A stretch of 64,000 nucleotides of DNA from Streptomyces scopuliridis RB72 (GCF_000718095.1 NZ_JOEI01000028.1:16368-80367), one strand, 5' to 3'. Shown: positions 7,362-16,132, counted from the first letter of the stretch. Numbers and translations: made by a program. The notes: generated by a model not told the origin, from the letters alone.

Positions 7362-10300
7362 TCAGTCCCCGCACACCGCCCCCGGCGGCACCTCCGCCGG
7401 TACCGCGTCGCGCTCCGCGCTCGTGAGGGTGCGTTGACCGATGACCGCGCAGAGGCGGGCGGCCCACTCCTCGGGGTCCAGGCGTACGGGGATCGTCTGG
7501 CCCTCGTCGTCGTACAGGACCGTCGAACCGTCCGCCGAGACGGCCGGGAACGTCCCCGGGGTGGCGTTCAGCGCCGTGCCGAAGTCGAAGGATTCCTCGG
7601 CGGAGCGGCGTCCGACCTCGTAGATCCGTATCTTTCCCGCGTCCGCGACCAGGAAGCGCCCCTCGCCGTCGATGAACTCGCCGGTGAATTCACCGCCGGC
7701 CCCGGTCCCGCCGGCGCCGCTGATCGGTCCGAGTTCCCTGCGGGCCGGGTCGAGTCGCCACAGCTCCCAGTCGCCGCCCCGGCGGAAGACCGCCATGTAC
7801 CGGCCGGTGGGATCGATGCGAAGGCCGGTGGCGTCGGACCCGATCTCGACCCGGAGTTCCTTCACCTCGCGCCCCGTTCGGAGGTCCACGACATGAAGGG
7901 AGGTGTCGCCGAGCACCGCCACATGCGCTTCCTTGGGATACGGCCAGGTGACAGGGGTATCGCTGCTGCTCCCGGCCAGGTCCAGGTCCAGGTCCCTCAG
8001 GTCGACCCGGTCGACGCGCTGCCCGCTCCTGGCGTCCCAGCGCTCGACGGTGGTGTGGGTGGTGATGAGCAGATGCCTGTCGTCGGTGAACTCGTACAGC
8101 GAGGGTGTCCCGGTCTCCGCGGGGCTGAGGACGCTGACCACGCGCAAGGACGGCACCTCCCGGATGACGATGTCCGAGTCCACGGGGTCGGCGGCCAATG
8201 AGCCGTCACCGCTGACCTTGAGGCTGTCCCGCGCTCCGGGGCCCGGCCGGTCCACCGAGGCGGCCGTCGTGAATCCCCCGGCCCCGGCCCCGGCATCGGC
8301 ATCGGCCCCCGCCACTGTGTGCGTCCGTATCAGCTCCGCGTCGCGCCACTTGCTGATCGCCGTGGCGCCGTCCGGTGTCAGGGCGGTACCCATCGCGTCC
8401 CGGTCCACGGAGAGGAACTCCTGCGCCCCGGCGGGCATTCCGGTCACGGTCACACCGGTCGGGTCATGGCCCAGGAGAGAGAGCCGGCCGTCTTCCCGCA
8501 CCAGTCGGCCGTACGGGCGGCGGCTCCCCAACGCGGTGTCCGTCGCCCCGACCCCCGCTCGCGCCCCGATCTCGGAGATCAGTTTCCGCTGCTTCGTGTC
8601 GGCCAGCCGCATGACGTCACCCACGAGATCGCTGACCGCGATGTGCCGGCCCGTGCGGTCGATCGCCATTCTCTCCACGCAGGGGCCCTCGCTCGCGAAC
8701 CGGCCGCTTTCCCTGCCGTCCGCCACCTGAACCACCTGGTACAGCGCCTTCGCCGAGACATCGGTGCCCCGGCAGAAGACCACCGCGCGTCCGTCGCCGG
8801 ACACTTCCACCCCGTTCACCCCGGACACGACGGTGCGGGGCGGGCGGGAGCCCTGGTACGCGCGGAGCGTGTAGTCCCTGCCCGCCATGGAGTCGCCCGT
8901 GTACGCCAGCACGGTGTCCCGGTCCGCCCCGAACCAGACCGCCAGGAAATCCTGGCCCTCCGGAGGAGCGATCCCGCGGACGACGGAACCTCCCGCGAGA
9001 TCCCAGACCACCAGGTCGTCGCTGACGACCGCCACCACCCGGCTCCCGTCCGGCGAGACCGCGGCCTGCCGGAAGGCCGAGCCCCGGGTGGACGCGATCG
9101 GCGCCGCGGATATCGTCCGGCCGTTCGCCACCAACCTGTCCGTTTCCGCGCGGACCTGGTACCAGATCAGATTCCCGTTGGACGCGACGTACCCGGCGCC
9201 CTTCCCGTCCCGCGCGACCACCGGATGGGCGGCCTCCGCTTCCGGCGGCAGGTGGACCCGGCGTATCCGCCCGTCGTCGTCCCGTACGAAAAGCGTGGCC
9301 CGTCCGAGCGCGGTGGTCGCCAGGACGACCCGCCCGTCCTCACTGGCGGCGACCTCCTGCACCCTGCCCGGCGTCCCCGACATCAGCCAGCGCGCCCGCC
9401 CGTAGGTGAGATAGCTCTGCAGCAGGGCGTCGCGCGCCGATTCCGTGGGCGACCTGCGGTACGCGGAGATCGCCAGGAGCGCCGACAGCGCCGGGTCCGT
9501 GGCGCGCAGGTCCGTCGAGGTCGCCGCCATGGAGCGGGAGTCCGCCTCGGCGGCGCGTTCCTCGGTGACGCCGGTCTGGTAGACGAAGAGCGAGCCCAGC
9601 ACCGCCGCCAGCGCCAGTACGGTGCCGAGGCCGGTGAACAGCCCGCGTCTGCGCAGGGTTCTCGTACGCTCCCGGTCACGGCCCCGGCGCAGGAAGTCGG
9701 CGTCCGACTCGCTCAGGTCCTCGCCGCGCTCGCGCTCCCAGCGGCGCGCCGCGTCCAGCGCCGACGCGGTGGGCAGCAGATCCGGCGCGCGGCCGGCGGC
9801 CTCCCAGCGTTCCCGGTCGTGCCGGATCCCCTCCCGCCAGGCGAGGAAGTCCCGGTCGCGCTCCACCCACGCGCCGAGCCGTTCCCACGCCCGGATCAGC
9901 GCCTCGTGGGCCAGTTCGACGGTCTCGCGCTTCTCGTCGTCGAGGCCGATGACCACCAGCCGTTCCCGGGCCAGCGCCTGGGCCACCGTCCACTCCGGCT
10001 CGCCCAGCTCCGCGCGGGGTACGACGCGGCGCGTGGCCGCGGGGCCGCCGAGCGGCAGCCGGACCAGACGCGTGAACAACCGCCGCGCCGTTGCCTCGTC
10101 GGCCCCCTCCGCCTGCCCCGGCCCGTCCGGCCCGTCGGCTTCCCGTACCGCGCGCCGCCATACGGTCTCGGCCCGCTCGGCCAACGCGCCGCTGACACCG
10201 CCGAGTTCCTCGTACGCCCGATGGGTGAGCAGCCCGCCCCGCTGCCGCTCCCACAGCTGGTCGAGGGTGAACTCCAGCAGCGGCAGCACGCCGTGCGCGT

Positions 10301-11825
10301 CACCGCAGTCGGCGAGGATGCGCTGCTCCAGCCCGTCCGCGTACGAGACGGACGCGATCGCCTCCACCGGCAGGACCACCGCCTGCCGCACCTGCTCGGC
10401 GGACATCGCGGGCAGCAGAAGGGACTTGCCCCGCAGCGCACGTTCCAGGCCGGGGCGCGCGCTGACGGCTTCCAGGAAGTCGGCGCGGAGGGTCGACAGC
10501 ACGCGCAGCCCCGGTGGCGGGTGTTCGGGGAACAGCGCGGCGACCGCCTCGGCGGCGGACCGGGCGGCGGGGGCATGGTCGAGGAGTTCCTCAAGCTGGT
10601 CCACGACCACGACAAGGCCGCGTACGCCGCGAGCGCGCCGCGAAGCCGTACCGCTGCCCGTACCCGTACCCCCGCCCGTACCTGTACCTGTACCGCCGCC
10701 GTCCCCGCCGCCGCCCGTACCCGTCAGCTGCGCCAGGATCTCCCCCCAGCCGTGCACGGAGAGCTCCGCCTCCACCACCCGGCTCTCCTCGCGCTGCGCG
10801 CTGCCGGTCAGCTCCGGCTGGGTGAGCCGCGTCAGCTCCATGGCGAGGCCGCCGAGCAGACCGGACGGACCGCCGGGACGTACGACGACGACGGCGTGTC
10901 CCGCCTTCCTCAGCCGGGGCACCACACCCGCCCGTACCAGCGACGACTTCCCGCAGCCGGACGGCCCGAAGACGGTGACCACTGGATGCTCGGCGACCAG
11001 CGCGGCGACCTCGTCGCTCTCCTCGTCCCTGCCGTGGAAGACCTCGCTGTCGGACTCCTGGAACGCCGACAGGCCCCGGAACGGCGAGGGCGGCAGCACC
11101 GCCTGCCGCAACGACGGTACGGCGAGCAGCAGTTCGCCGGTCGGGATGAGAAAGGCGGACGGCTGCTGGGGGTCGGCGGCCACCACCATGCCGACCACGG
11201 CGCCCAGCCGCTCGTCCCACACCGGTGCGCCGCTGAAGCCCCGGCTGATCGCGTGGTTGCTGCCCGCCGCCCGCTCGACCTGGAGCCAGCCGGCCCCCTG
11301 CCGCGCCCGCAGCACCCCCGCGTGCCACACCCCGTCCGCATGGCGGGCCGGAAACCCGAAGGTCCGCACGGGGTGTCCCCATACGTCGTCCGCCTCGGCC
11401 ATGCGCAGGGGTACGGAGCCGGGGACGGGGGACAGCAGGCGCAGTACGGCGATGTCCCGGGCCCCGGACGGGCCGTCCTCGGGCCAGTACTCCACCGCCG
11501 CGGAAACGACCACCGGACCGGCGACCCGACCGGCCGCCGTGCCCTCCGCCGGGCCGGCCGCCGTGCCCTCCGCCGGACCGGCCGCCGTGCCCTCCACCCG
11601 CCCGGTCACCGGGCCGAGCGGCAGGTCCACCTCGACGGTCGCCCCGGCGGCCGGGCGCTCGTCCTCGTCGAGTCCGAGGGCGGAGGCCACGACATGGGCG
11701 CAGGTGACGGCCAGTTCCCCGGTCACGAGAAAGCCGACGCCCACGGCCGTACCGTCGGGATACCGGACCCTGAGCACCGCGGCGGCGAGCGGCTCGGGCG
11801 TACTCGGCTTCTCGTCCACGTACAC
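7362..11825 (-). CDS. Trypsin-like protease - nSTAND NTPase - WD40 repeat protein (1487 aa)
   Basis: Three parts in order. Residues 1-245 are a trypsin-like protease with an apparently intact triad: His44 in TCAHVVAS, Asp124 in ARDIAVLRL and Ser198 in SRGFSGAPV. Residues about 248-720 are an nSTAND-type NTPase beginning PFRGLSAFQESDSEVFHGRD, with Walker A GPSGCGKSS at 287-295 and a Walker B VVVVDQLEELLDH near 400, preceded by a Gly/Thr-rich insert. A hydrophobic helix (TGLGTVLALAAVLGSLFVYQ, about 740) follows, then about 650 residues of beta-propeller/WD40-like blades. STAND proteins are signal-triggered oligomerising switches; here the propeller would sense and the protease could be the output. 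Some relatives act in antiphage defence. GTG start with AAAGGGG upstream. The role is inferred; the architecture is clear. Confidence 0.9.
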   Translation of the reverse strand: MYVDEKPSTPEPLAAAVLRVRYPDGTAVGVGFLVTGELAVTCAHVVASALGLDEDERPAAGATVEVDLPLGPVTGRVEGTAAGPAEGTAAGPAEGTAAGRVAGPVVVSAAVEYWPEDGPSGARDIAVLRLLSPVPGSVPLRMAEADDVWGHPVRTFGFPARHADGVWHAGVLRARQGAGWLQVERAAGSNHAISRGFSGAPVWDERLGAVVGMVVAADPQQPSAFLIPTGELLLAVPSLRQAVLPPSPFRGLSAFQESDSEVFHGRDEESDEVAALVAEHPVVTVFGPSGCGKSSLVRAGVVPRLRKAGHAVVVVRPGGPSGLLGGLAMELTRLTQPELTGSAQREESRVVEAELSVHGWGEILAQLTGTGGGGDGGGTGTGTGGGTGTGSGTASRRARGVRGLVVVVDQLEELLDHAPAARSAAEAVAALFPEHPPPGLRVLSTLRADFLEAVSARPGLERALRGKSLLLPAMSAEQVRQAVVLPVEAIASVSYADGLEQRILADCGDAHGVLPLLEFTLDQLWERQRGGLLTHRAYEELGGVSGALAERAETVWRRAVREADGPDGPGQAEGADEATARRLFTRLVRLPLGGPAATRRVVPRAELGEPEWTVAQALARERLVVIGLDDEKRETVELAHEALIRAWERLGAWVERDRDFLAWREGIRHDRERWEAAGRAPDLLPTASALDAARRWERERGEDLSESDADFLRRGRDRERTRTLRRRGLFTGLGTVLALAAVLGSLFVYQTGVTEERAAEADSRSMAATSTDLRATDPALSALLAISAYRRSPTESARDALLQSYLTYGRARWLMSGTPGRVQEVAASEDGRVVLATTALGRATLFVRDDDGRIRRVHLPPEAEAAHPVVARDGKGAGYVASNGNLIWYQVRAETDRLVANGRTISAAPIASTRGSAFRQAAVSPDGSRVVAVVSDDLVVWDLAGGSVVRGIAPPEGQDFLAVWFGADRDTVLAYTGDSMAGRDYTLRAYQGSRPPRTVVSGVNGVEVSGDGRAVVFCRGTDVSAKALYQVVQVADGRESGRFASEGPCVERMAIDRTGRHIAVSDLVGDVMRLADTKQRKLISEIGARAGVGATDTALGSRRPYGRLVREDGRLSLLGHDPTGVTVTGMPAGAQEFLSVDRDAMGTALTPDGATAISKWRDAELIRTHTVAGADADAGAGAGGFTTAASVDRPGPGARDSLKVSGDGSLAADPVDSDIVIREVPSLRVVSVLSPAETGTPSLYEFTDDRHLLITTHTTVERWDARSGQRVDRVDLRDLDLDLAGSSSDTPVTWPYPKEAHVAVLGDTSLHVVDLRTGREVKELRVEIGSDATGLRIDPTGRYMAVFRRGGDWELWRLDPARRELGPISGAGGTGAGGEFTGEFIDGEGRFLVADAGKIRIYEVGRRSAEESFDFGTALNATPGTFPAVSADGSTVLYDDEGQTIPVRLDPEEWAARLCAVIGQRTLTSAERDAVPAEVPPGAVCGD
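11511..11606 (-). repeat. 24-bp coding repeat in the protease domain of the nSTAND protein
   Basis: Residues 78-101 of the protease-nSTAND protein read EGTAAGPA, EGTAAGPA, EGTAAGRV: three copies of an eight-residue unit, corresponding to 24-base direct repeats. They fall in a loop between the catalytic His44 and Asp124 and do not disturb either motif. They look like recent slippage duplications. Boundaries are approximate. Confidence 0.75.
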
Positions 11826-11965
11826 CCAACCCCTTTGTACGACTTGGCTGTTTGTTGACGATTTATTGAATGTTTGATTGCCCTGCTCAGTATGGCGTGC
11901 GGAGGGATCTCACGTGGGGCCATCCAGCGAACAGGTCAAGCTGAGCGGATCGCTCACCACCGCCC
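11826..11965. other. Intergenic region with AT-rich promoter-like segment
   Basis: 140 bases between the start of the protease-nSTAND gene (minus strand) and the stop of cobM (minus strand). Bases about 11837-11885 are strikingly AT-rich for this genome (tgtttgttgacgatttattg and neighbours), as expected of the promoter for the large gene. I cannot assign firm -35 and -10 hexamers. I see no hairpin strong enough to be the cobM terminator. Confidence 0.4.
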
Positions 11966-12718
11966 TCAACAGGCGTGCGGGCGCTCCCTGTCCGCCGAGT
12001 ACAGGTGGCTGTCGCGGAACTGCTCCGCGGCCAGCGTCCGGCCGACCATGATGACCGCCGTCCGCACCACACCCGCCGCCTTCACCTGGCCGGCGATGTC
12101 CTCCAGCGTGCCGCGCAGCACCAGTTCGTCCGGGCGGCTGGCCATCGCCACCACCGCGGCCGGGCAGTCCGCCCCGTAATGCGGCAGCAGTTCCGCCACG
12201 ACCCGGTCCACATACCGCGCGGCCAGGTGCAGGACGAGCAGCGCCCCGCTCCGGCCGAGGGTCGCCAGGTCCTCGCCCTCCGGCATCGGGGTGGCGCGCT
12301 GGGCGATGCGCGTGAGGATCACCGTCTGGCCCACCGTCGGGACCGTCAGCTCCCGCTTCAGCGCGGCGGCCGCCGCCGCGAACGCCGGTACGCCCGGCAC
12401 CACTTCGTACGGCACGCCCGCCGCGTCCAGCCGGCGCATCTGCTCCGCGACGGCGCTGAAGACCGACGGGTCGCCGGAGTGCAGCCGGGCGACGTCATGG
12501 CCCTCCTCGTGCGCCCGGACCAGCTCGGCCGTGATCCCGTCCAGGTCCATCCGCGCGGTGTCGATCAGGCGCGCGTCCGGCGGGCACTCGGCCAGCAGCT
12601 CGCGCGGCACGAGACTGCCCGCGTACAGGCACACCCGGCAGGCGGCCAGCCTGCGGGCGCCGCGCACCGTGATCAGATCGGCGGCGCCGGGGCCGGCGCC
12701 GATGAAGTACACCGTCAT
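11966..12718 (-). CDS. cobM: Precorrin-4 C11-methyltransferase
   Basis: SAM-dependent methylation of C-11 of precorrin-4 in corrin ring synthesis. The 250-residue protein starts MTVYFIGAGPGAADLITVRG and has YAGSLVPRELL, ARLHSGDPSVFSAVAEQ, YEVVPGVPAFAAAAA, LTRIAQRATPMPEGE and LVLHLAARYVD, all diagnostic for CobM/CbiF. Length fits the family. The ATG overlaps the cobL stop in an ATGA arrangement (12715-12718), so the two are coupled. The pair points toward the accessory block that separates it from cobH-cobIJ-cobK-cbiD. Confidence 0.95.
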   Translation of the reverse strand: MTVYFIGAGPGAADLITVRGARRLAACRVCLYAGSLVPRELLAECPPDARLIDTARMDLDGITAELVRAHEEGHDVARLHSGDPSVFSAVAEQMRRLDAAGVPYEVVPGVPAFAAAAAALKRELTVPTVGQTVILTRIAQRATPMPEGEDLATLGRSGALLVLHLAARYVDRVVAELLPHYGADCPAAVVAMASRPDELVLRGTLEDIAGQVKAAGVVRTAVIMVGRTLAAEQFRDSHLYSADRERPHAC

Positions 12719-14073
12719 CGTTCTTCTCCTGCTGAGGGGACTCCTGCTGAGGGGACCCGCGGAGGGTGGTCCTTCGTGACCGCCCACTGAGTGACCGGCA
12801 TGGCCTGCCGCCAGCCGGTGAACCCGCCCACCGGAACGGCGTGCGCGACCGCCAGCCGTACGAGTTCCCCGCCGAGCCGGCGGTACCACTCGGCCAGCAG
12901 CGCCTCGGACTCCAGCGTCACCGTGTTCGCGACCAGCCTGCCGCCCGCGGGCAGCGCGTCCCAGCAGCTCTCCAGCAGCCCCGGTACGGTCAGCCCGCCG
13001 CCGATGAACACCGCGTCCGGCACCGGCAGTCCGGCCAGCGCGCCGGGCGCCCCGCCGGTGACGACGCGCAGCCCGGGGACGCCGAGCGCCCGCGCGTTGC
13101 GGCCGATACGCTCCGCCCGCGCCGGATCGCGCTCGACCGAGACGGCGCGGCACGACCGGTGCGTACGCATCCACTCGACGGCGATCGAACCCGACCCGCC
13201 GCCGATGTCCCAGAGCAGTTCGCCGGGCGCGGGCGCGAGCGCGGCCAGTGTCGCGGCGCGCACATGGCGCTTGGTGAGCTGGCCGTCGTGTTCGTACGCG
13301 GTGTCCGGCAGACCGGGTACGGCGCCGAGGCGCGGCGCGTCCGGCGCGCGGCGGCACTCGACCGCCACGACATTGAGCGGATCACCGGCAGGCTCGGCCC
13401 ACTCCTGCGCGAACCCCTCGACATGACGCTCCCGCCCCGGCCCGTACTCCCCGTCCGCGCCGAGCTGTTCGAGGCCGAGCTGTTCGAGTACGTGCATCCG
13501 GCTCGGGCCGTATCCGCGCTCGGTCAGCAGCGCCGCCACCTCGGCGGGCGTCGCCGCGCCCGCGCTGAGCACCAGGACCCGGCGGCCGTCGTGCAGTGCG
13601 GCGGCCAGCAGTTCGGTGGGACGGCCGACGAGCGTGACCACCTCCGTGTCCTCCACCGGCCAGCCCAGCCGTGCGCACGCGTACGAGACGGACGACGGAT
13701 GCGGCAGCACGCGCAGCGCCCCGGCCCGCGACGCGTCGGCGCCGAGGACCTCGGACAGGGTCCGCCCGATCCCGTAGAACATCGGGTCCCCGCTGGCCAG
13801 CACGGCGACCCGGCGCCCGGCGTGGGCGGCGAGCAGTCCGGGAACGGCCGGCCGCAGCGGCGAAGGCCACGTCACCCGCTCGGCCGTGCACTCCCTGGGG
13901 AGCAGGGCCAGTTGCCGGGGCCCGCCGATGAGGACGTCCGCCTCGCGCAGCGCGGCCCGCGAGCCGCCGGGCAGCCCCGCCCAGCCGTCCGCGCCGATCC
14001 CGACGACGGTCACCGGCAGCGGCATCGGGGGCCCGGTGAGCCCGGTGGGCGCGGATGGCGGGGCGGGGCTCAC
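12715..14073 (-). CDS. cobL: Precorrin-6Y C5,15-methyltransferase (decarboxylating)
   Basis: Bifunctional enzyme that methylates C-5 and C-15 and decarboxylates the C-12 acetate of precorrin-6B. The N-terminal half is a tetrapyrrole methyltransferase (VTVVGIGADGWAGLPG, VLASGDPMFYGIGR); the C-terminal half is a CbiT-type Rossmann methyltransferase (LLWDIGGGSGSIAVEWMR, then VFIGGGLTVPGLLE). I chose the GTG at 14073 because AGAGG lies about 9 bases upstream; an internal ATG at 14025 would also leave the domains intact. The open frame runs further upstream but that part has no homology. The C terminus carries a short PSAG repeat just before the cobM overlap. I looked for a riboswitch upstream and did not find a convincing one. 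Confidence 0.93.
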   Translation of the reverse strand: MSPAPPSAPTGLTGPPMPLPVTVVGIGADGWAGLPGGSRAALREADVLIGGPRQLALLPRECTAERVTWPSPLRPAVPGLLAAHAGRRVAVLASGDPMFYGIGRTLSEVLGADASRAGALRVLPHPSSVSYACARLGWPVEDTEVVTLVGRPTELLAAALHDGRRVLVLSAGAATPAEVAALLTERGYGPSRMHVLEQLGLEQLGADGEYGPGRERHVEGFAQEWAEPAGDPLNVVAVECRRAPDAPRLGAVPGLPDTAYEHDGQLTKRHVRAATLAALAPAPGELLWDIGGGSGSIAVEWMRTHRSCRAVSVERDPARAERIGRNARALGVPGLRVVTGGAPGALAGLPVPDAVFIGGGLTVPGLLESCWDALPAGGRLVANTVTLESEALLAEWYRRLGGELVRLAVAHAVPVGGFTGWRQAMPVTQWAVTKDHPPRVPSAGVPSAGEER

Positions 14074-14233
14074 TGCCGTACACCTCTGAACTGGGGGAAG
14101 ACCGAGTCCGCACTCTACTGGCCGCCCTCCGGAAGAGATGCGGGTGACCCATACCTGTGGAACCTTGAGGTGACGGCAATGGCCGCCGGCCAACAACGGC
14201 CCGCGGCCCGTCTCCTCACCGAGGGAGCGCCCC

Positions 14234-14626
14234 ATGACGGCCAAGAGGGCACTTGCTACCGGATGGACGGCCTTCGCCGCGGTTCTCATGATCTTCGGCG
14301 GCGCGATGACGGTCCTGGCGGGTATTTCCGCCATCGCCAGGGACGACATCTTCCTGGCGACGCGGAACTACGTGTTCTCGTTCAGTCTCATCGGCTGGGG
14401 ATGGGTCCATCTCATCCTCGGCGCCATCATCTTCCTCGCGGGCTGCGCGCTGTTGAGAGGCGCGGTATGGGCGCGCGTGGTCGGTGTGATCCTGGCGGGC
14501 CTCGGCGCGATCTCGAACTTCCTCTGGATCCCGCGCTATCCGCTCTGGGCCCTCACGCTCCTCGCCGTCGATATCTTCATCATCTGGGCGCTGTGCGCGG
14601 GCGACCGGCGCCGCTCCGAGAGATGA
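14234..14626 (+). CDS. Four-helix membrane protein, DUF7144 type
   Basis: A 130-residue integral membrane protein with four hydrophobic segments: about 12-34 (WTAFAAVLMIFGGAMTVLAG), 48-72 (FSFSLIGWGWVHLILGAIIF), 78-98 and 101-122. The pattern, the length and the G-W-G-W-x-H motif in helix 2 match the actinobacterial DUF7144 family, whose function is unknown. It has its own GAGGGAG ribosome binding site at about 14220 and stands alone, diverging from cobL and converging on a tetR gene. A tandem repeat starts right after its stop codon. Family assignment is from memory of the sequence pattern. Confidence 0.82.
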   Translation: MTAKRALATGWTAFAAVLMIFGGAMTVLAGISAIARDDIFLATRNYVFSFSLIGWGWVHLILGAIIFLAGCALLRGAVWARVVGVILAGLGAISNFLWIPRYPLWALTLLAVDIFIIWALCAGDRRRSER

Positions 14627-14628
14627 GC

Positions 14629-14700
14629 CCGGAGCCGGATCACGGGCCGAAGCCGGATCACAGACCGGAGCCAGGTCACAGACCGGAGCCAGGTCACAGG
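14629..14700. repeat. Four tandem 18-bp repeats after a stop codon
   Basis: Four copies of an 18-base unit (ccggagccaggtcacaga and variants) run from 14629 to 14700, starting two bases after the stop of the DUF7144 gene and ending over the stop codon of the convergent tetR gene. Copies 3 and 4 differ at one base, copies 1 and 2 by a few more. They show no hairpin. A function in termination cannot be shown. Confidence 0.9.
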
Positions 14701-15374
14701 CCCGGCGGGAGCGTTCCGCCCGGCGGGGCGATGCCCGCCAGCAGCGCCCGTACGGTCTCCCGCGCGAACTCCGCCTCGCCCTCCGGACGCAGAATGCCCT
14801 CCGGGGGTTCCGGCGCGTAGAACAGGCCCAGAAAGGCCCGGTGGAAGCAGGCGCCGACGAGAAGCAGCGCCGCCGCGTCCGGGTCGATGTCCGGGGAGAC
14901 GCGGCCCAGTTCCTGTTCGGCGGCGAGATACGCGGCCACGGACCGGCTCACCTCGTGCGGCCCCGAGCCGTCGAGTCCGAGCCGCTTGCGGTGGGCCAGG
15001 AGCAGGTCGGGGCTGGCGAAGAGGGACGCCGCCATCGGGAACGTACCCCGGTAGAAGAGCACCCCCACCCGGGCCACCTCCTCCAGATGACCGGCCACCT
15101 CCCCCTCGCCCACGCGTCCGGGCAGCCGCGCCAGCGCGTCCGTGAAGCGGGGCGCGCGCTCGTGCAGGACGCTGACGAAGATCTCCTCCTTGTCGCGGAA
15201 GTGCTTGTAGAGCGCGGCTTCCGAGCAGCCCGCCTCTCTCGCGATCTCCTTGGTCGTCGTGCGCGTCAGCCCGACGGTGCCCATCAGCCGCGCGGCGGCG
15301 TCGAGAATGCGCGAGCGCGTCAGGGCGCCGCCGGTCAGGGGCGGCGCGGCGGCTTCCCGGTTCGTACCCGTCAT
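14694..15374 (-). CDS. TetR-family transcriptional regulator
   Basis: A 226-residue one-domain-pair repressor. Residues 20-65 are the TetR helix-turn-helix (TRSRILDAAARLMGTVGLTR, then EIAREAGCSEAALYKHFRDKEEIF); the rest is an all-helical ligand domain. ATG at 15374 was chosen because the HTH begins about 18 residues later and the upstream frame has no homology. It diverges from an NAD(P)-binding oxidoreductase gene, with a 20-bp perfect palindrome between them, so the likely job is to repress that gene and itself until a ligand binds. The ligand is unknown. Confidence 0.9.
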   Translation of the reverse strand: MTGTNREAAAPPLTGGALTRSRILDAAARLMGTVGLTRTTTKEIAREAGCSEAALYKHFRDKEEIFVSVLHERAPRFTDALARLPGRVGEGEVAGHLEEVARVGVLFYRGTFPMAASLFASPDLLLAHRKRLGLDGSGPHEVSRSVAAYLAAEQELGRVSPDIDPDAAALLLVGACFHRAFLGLFYAPEPPEGILRPEGEAEFARETVRALLAGIAPPGGTLPPGL

Positions 15375-15396
15375 GCCCGCCAGCCTACTTTGACAA

Positions 15397-15440
15397 GTGG
15401 GTGAGCGCTCACCCACCATGGCTGGTAAGCGTTCACTCAC
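15397..15440. promoter_or_regulatory. Palindromic operator for the divergent TetR regulator
   Basis: Bases 15397-15416 read gtgggtgagcgctcacccac, a perfect 20-bp palindrome. A second, weaker copy (gtaagcgttcactcac) sits at 15425-15440. Both lie between the divergent tetR and oxidoreductase starts. A TTGACA at 15390-15395 could be a -35 element for the rightward gene, in which case repressor binding would cover the promoter core. Such sites are typical TetR operators; binding itself is inferred. Confidence 0.75.
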
Positions 15441-15453
15441 CCCTGGAGGGGTC

Positions 15454-16089
15454 ATGAAAATCGCTGTGCTGGGAGCCACGGGCGGCGTCGGACGGCAGAT
15501 CGTCCGCCACGCCCTCGCGGACGGACACGAGGTCTTGGCCGCGGTACGGGACCCGGCCAAGCTGACGACGGAGCACAAGAACCTGACGGTCGTACGTGCC
15601 GACGCCCTCGACGCGGCCTCCCTGACCGGGGTCGTCGACGGGGCCGACGCGGTGCTGTCGGGGATGGGCCAGGCCGGCCGGCACGACCCGCTCAAGCCCG
15701 CCTCCACCTCGGCGCGGGCGGCGACCGGGGCGATGGCCGCGACCGGCGTACGGCGGATCGTCGTGGTGAGCGCGGCGCCGCTGAACCGCTCGGGGGCCGG
15801 TCAGCCGTGGCTCGCCCGCCGGGTGCTGCTGCCCGGGATGTGGCTGGCGCTCAAGGAGTTGTACACCGATCTCGAACTGATGGAAGCGATCCTGCGCGAG
15901 AGCGGGCTCGACTGGACGTCGGTACGGCCGCCCCGGCTGACGGACGCCGAAGGCAAGGGCACCTACCGGCACGCCGTGGAGGCGGGCCCGGCCGCCAACG
16001 CGATCGCCCGCGCGGATGTGGCCCGCGCCATGCTGGACTTCGTCACGGACCGGGAGACGTTCGGGCACGCGGTCGGCGTCAGCGACTGA
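15454..16089 (+). CDS. NAD(P)-dependent oxidoreductase, NAD(P)H-binding family
   Basis: A 211-residue Rossmann-fold protein of the short atypical SDR/NmrA type. It starts MKIAVLGATGGVGRQIVRHA, the GxxGxxG dinucleotide motif, and continues with VVRADALDAASL and VRRIVVVSAAPLNRSG. ATG 15454 has GGAGGGG just upstream; earlier in-frame starts lie within the operator. There is no recognisable substrate domain, so the substrate is unknown. It is divergent from the TetR gene above and probably its main target. Confidence 0.88.
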   Translation: MKIAVLGATGGVGRQIVRHALADGHEVLAAVRDPAKLTTEHKNLTVVRADALDAASLTGVVDGADAVLSGMGQAGRHDPLKPASTSARAATGAMAATGVRRIVVVSAAPLNRSGAGQPWLARRVLLPGMWLALKELYTDLELMEAILRESGLDWTSVRPPRLTDAEGKGTYRHAVEAGPAANAIARADVARAMLDFVTDRETFGHAVGVSD

Positions 16090-16120
16090 CGTACAGGACC
16101 AGCGACTGACGTACATGACT
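16081..16120. repeat. Two tandem 20-bp repeats over a stop codon
   Basis: Two near-identical 20-base units beginning agcgactgacgtaca lie at 16081-16100 and 16101-16120. The first contains the stop codon of the oxidoreductase gene. The repeat is placed just like the 18-bp array at 14629. Confidence 0.8.
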
Positions 16121-16132
16121 TACGTACCGAGG

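Noticed and set aside
8280..8340. A broken reading frame in the WD40 part of the nSTAND protein
   Set aside because: The Ala/Asp/Gly repeat there (ADADAGAGAG) looks irregular but keeps the frame.
8319..11858. A 1179-residue plus-strand open frame
   Set aside because: It is the antisense of the protease-nSTAND-WD40 gene, with biased composition and no motif; high GC content creates such frames.
14074..14233. A cobalamin riboswitch upstream of cobL
   Set aside because: Some short matches occur, but the CCGGTG...CCGGCAC...CCACTGT order and a B12 box are not present on the minus strand as they are before cbtB.
14629..14700. A CRISPR array at the 18-bp repeat
   Set aside because: Units follow each other without spacers.
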